Source: SAR202 cluster bacterium bin22
GTDB taxonomy: Bacteria > Chloroflexota > Dehalococcoidia > Lucifugimonadales > UBA3495
Assembly: GCA_002238505.1 (NCBI GenBank)
Contig: MPMM01000002.1
Coordinates: 62,001-126,000, forward strand
Direction of reading: 5' to 3'
DNA length: 64,000 bases
Part shown: positions 62,125 through 64,000 of the stretch, in pieces
Layout: every line of letters begins with the position of its first letter
Numbering within the stretch: the first letter of the stretch is position 1
The notes under the pieces: generated by a model
The model's database searches: none
Seen by the model: the letters and a program-made list of their open reading frames with translations, nothing else
Told to the model about the DNA's origin: nothing
Position numbers and translations under genes: made by a program

Positions 62125-63645
62125 ATGGGCATACGCATTCAGCCTCGGTCAGTACAAATACCGAAAGACGATCCCTTCAAGAACGATTTACTCGAAAGAA
62201 GGGAATCGGCTGAGGTTCTCACGAACTTAGTAGGAAATATGGAGGGCCCATGTGTTTTGGCAGTTGACGCGGGGTGGGGCACTGGAAAGACAACCTTCCT
62301 GAAAATGTGGAGTCAACAGCTTCAAAATGAAGGCTTCACAGTTGTACAGCTAAACGCTTGGGAAACCGACTTTACCGGAGACCCGTTCCTGTCCATTTCA
62401 GCTGAGGTTACGAGACAGTTGGAATGCACAGAAAATTCGGCCCTCAGAAATAAAGTGGAACAGGCGAAAAAGACAGCCGGCGAAGTGGCTATAAGGGCCA
62501 TTCCTGCTCTTGTTCGAATCGGGACAGCTGGGATACTTGATCTTTCACCTGCAATGGAAGGAGAGATAGGACGTGGCCTTGCCTCCGTCGCTGAAGACCG
62601 GTTAGCAAGATACAGTGAAGCACAGGGTTCATTATCAAAGTTCAAGAAATCCTTGCAGGAATTGGCCGAGAATATTGCGTCTTCTAGTGAAGGACTTCCG
62701 CTGATAATTGTGGTTGATGAATTGGACAGATGTCGGCCCACCTATGCTGTTGAAATGCTTGAGGTCGCAAAGCATCTCTTTTCAGCAGATCACGTGATCT
62801 TTGTTCTGGCCATCAACAGGGAGCAGATCATTCACTCGGTCGGGGCCGTATATGGCTCAGGTTTTGATTCAGACATTTACTTGCAGAGATTCATTGACGT
62901 TGACTTTCGATTGAGAGCCCCTGATAGAAATCGGTTCATATGGTCTACGATAGATAGCCTGAAAATCGAGGAATACTTCGTAAAGACCACCGATAAAGCG
63001 GCAAGGCACGAATTTGAACACGCAAAAAGGCTGCTATCGTCATTCTTAAGCAATTCTGGAGTTAGCCTTAGGGAAATTGAGCAGGCTCTGAATCGGCTTG
63101 CATTAGTCTTCGCATCCTTGAGAAGTGACACTCGCGTGTTGGGAATCGCCGTTGCCGTGGCTTTAATCCTCAGGACAATTGACAAGGGCCTATATCGTCA
63201 ATTCATTCGAGGAGAAATTGAAGACCTGGAACTAGCAGACGCTATTTTCTGTAGAGGTGGATTGGCCTCTGTGCGCAGCGATCCAGCGGCGTGGCTCTTC
63301 GAATCAGTTCTTATTGTGGGTGAGCTGGAAGTTAAGGGGATCGAAGCTACCCAACAGGGAAATCGGGTCTCGCCTTTGTGGAACCACTACAAGAGAATTA
63401 TGGAAAGGGAAGAATCTGAGAATATGCCAGTTTCACGCCGACAAACATCTGCAGGTCAGATCATACACACAGTAAGTGAACTAATGGCAAATGGGTCCAC
63501 TTACAACAACAATACGCCTCTATTCTTTCAATCAGCCACTTCTATCGGATTTGGTCGTGCAGTTGAGAGGTTGGAATTGTTTGCGAATGACCTAATCGAT
63601 ATCGACTCGGCAAAAGAAGAACCAGCAGCGACTGACGAAGACTAA
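62125..63645 (+). CDS. KAP family P-loop NTPase
   Basis: This 506-residue KAP NTPase has Walker A DAGWGTGKTTF at about 48-58, Walker B LIIVVDELDRCRPTYAVEMLEVAKHLF near 190, and FVLAINREQIIHSVGAVYG (sensor). A moderately hydrophobic insert (VAIRAIPALVRIGTAGILDL) sits between the Walker motifs, where many KAP proteins carry membrane helices; here it is short. KAP NTPases recur in phage defence islands, but no defence partner is seen here. The gene is clearly AT-rich. hemQ is convergent, its end 3 bases away. Confidence 0.87.
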   Translation: MGIRIQPRSVQIPKDDPFKNDLLERRESAEVLTNLVGNMEGPCVLAVDAGWGTGKTTFLKMWSQQLQNEGFTVVQLNAWETDFTGDPFLSISAEVTRQLECTENSALRNKVEQAKKTAGEVAIRAIPALVRIGTAGILDLSPAMEGEIGRGLASVAEDRLARYSEAQGSLSKFKKSLQELAENIASSSEGLPLIIVVDELDRCRPTYAVEMLEVAKHLFSADHVIFVLAINREQIIHSVGAVYGSGFDSDIYLQRFIDVDFRLRAPDRNRFIWSTIDSLKIEEYFVKTTDKAARHEFEHAKRLLSSFLSNSGVSLREIEQALNRLALVFASLRSDTRVLGIAVAVALILRTIDKGLYRQFIRGEIEDLELADAIFCRGGLASVRSDPAAWLFESVLIVGELEVKGIEATQQGNRVSPLWNHYKRIMEREESENMPVSRRQTSAGQIIHTVSELMANGSTYNNNTPLFFQSATSIGFGRAVERLELFANDLIDIDSAKEEPAATDED

Positions 63646-63648
63646 CAC

Positions 63649-64000
63649 TTACCCTAAGTCATCCAGGCACTCCCGCACCGGTTTGGCGAGGCAGGTGAAG
63701 ATGGGGGTGTCGCGCTCGGTGTAGGGGCGGGCTTCGGAGTTGCGGAGATCCATTACCAAGTCCAGGAAGGTGCCGGGGTGGTCGGTTTCGAAGCCTAGGA
63801 CGAATTCCTGGTCGTCGAGGCCGAAGGAGTAGGACGTGCTGATTTTGACGTCGGGGTACTTGTGGCCAATGACGAAGTGTTCGCTCATCATCCGCTGCCG
63901 CTCTTCCTGGGGCTGCTGGTACCAGTCGTGGGTCTTGACGAAGGGATAGACGAAGAGATACTTGCGGCCCACGATGCGCATGGTGGCTGACGTCCCCTCC
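63649..64000 (-). CDS. hemQ: HemQ/chlorite dismutase family protein, 3' part only
   Basis: The readable C-terminal part (at least 110 residues) has KYLFVYPFVKTHDWYQQPQEERQRMMSEHFVIGHKYPDVKISTSYSFGLDDQEFVLGFETDHPGTFLDLVMDLRNSEARPY. This matches the second half of coproheme decarboxylase HemQ, with the likely heme-ligand His in MMSEH. The frame stays open to the window edge, so the N terminus lies outside. Family members act in heme synthesis of monoderms. Confidence 0.85.
   Translation of the reverse strand, partial: EGTSATMRIVGRKYLFVYPFVKTHDWYQQPQEERQRMMSEHFVIGHKYPDVKISTSYSFGLDDQEFVLGFETDHPGTFLDLVMDLRNSEARPYTERDTPIFTCLAKPVRECLDDLG

Overview
The window is chromosomal DNA from a GC-rich bacterium. 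The gene content points to Chloroflexota, most likely Dehalococcoidia/SAR202-type. It has four separate LLM-class flavin-dependent monooxygenase paralogs, alongside many one-off catabolic enzymes: SMP-30 lactonase, FAA hydrolase, acetylxylan-esterase-like proteins, haloalkane dehalogenase, amidohydrolase, aldehyde dehydrogenase, RidA and isochorismatase-like hydrolase. A ClpC-RadA pair and a 5S rRNA gene detached from 16S/23S also fit. The taxonomic call is inferred from gene families; no phylogenetic marker was compared. No phage structural genes, transposases or CRISPR arrays are visible.

Layout. 0-6 kb: SMP-30 lactonase, DUF433/DUF5615 toxin-antitoxin pair, a 154-bp MITE-like element, an LLM oxidoreductase, a PIN toxin with an unusually large partner, and an NHL propeller. 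6-13.4 kb: tRNA-Asp, radA and clpC, orphan 5S rRNA, tRNA-Lys, and a two-gene ATPase/TOPRIM (DUF3226) module that may be anti-phage. 13.5-24.3 kb: housekeeping block with valS, aroE, aroC, NucS-like nuclease, PaREP1-like protein, metF, acpS and nnrD/E. 24.3-28.2 kb: a secreted protein and a HEAT-repeat protein, with related repeats on either side in inverted orientation. 28.2-36.6 kb: MetE-C-like protein, Asp-box propeller, LLM enzymes, mnmA, rnhB, yraN and a Gfo/Idh/MocA dehydrogenase. 36.8-43.7 kb: a minus-strand run with a sugar-binding-fold protein, an alpha/beta hydrolase without its nucleophile, a tandem acetylxylan esterase pair (one intact, one catalytically dead), a DNA-binding-like protein, a Na/Ca antiporter and leuB. 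43.8-53.5 kb: a second DUF433/DUF5615 pair, FAA hydrolase, RidA, CoiA-like nuclease, LLM enzyme, Cys-less isochorismatase, CxxCxGxG zinc protein, front-end desaturase and amidohydrolase. 53.5-64 kb: DUF1640-type coiled coil, dapB-asd (lysine/threonine branch), aldehyde dehydrogenase, Uma2 nuclease, dhaA, a selenocysteine UGSC protein with its partner gene, a KAP NTPase and the cut end of hemQ.

The most notable gene is at 59960-60505. An in-frame TGA inside a D-TGA-G-S-C context, followed at once by a stem-loop with a GU-containing apical loop, makes this a UGSC-family selenoprotein that ordinary ORF calling splits in two. It lies 56 bp upstream of a conserved protein of unknown function, and a strong terminator closes the pair. 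Accessory genes (the PIN partner, ATPase/TOPRIM, NucS-like, CoiA-like, HTH-like and KAP genes) look more AT-rich than the metabolic genes, which suggests separate acquisition.

The intergenic DNA carries several dispersed small repeats: a 75-bp element in four copies with a covarying hairpin, a 125-bp inverted pair with a covarying palindrome, REP-like hairpins, and a 130-bp tandem duplication that includes a start codon.
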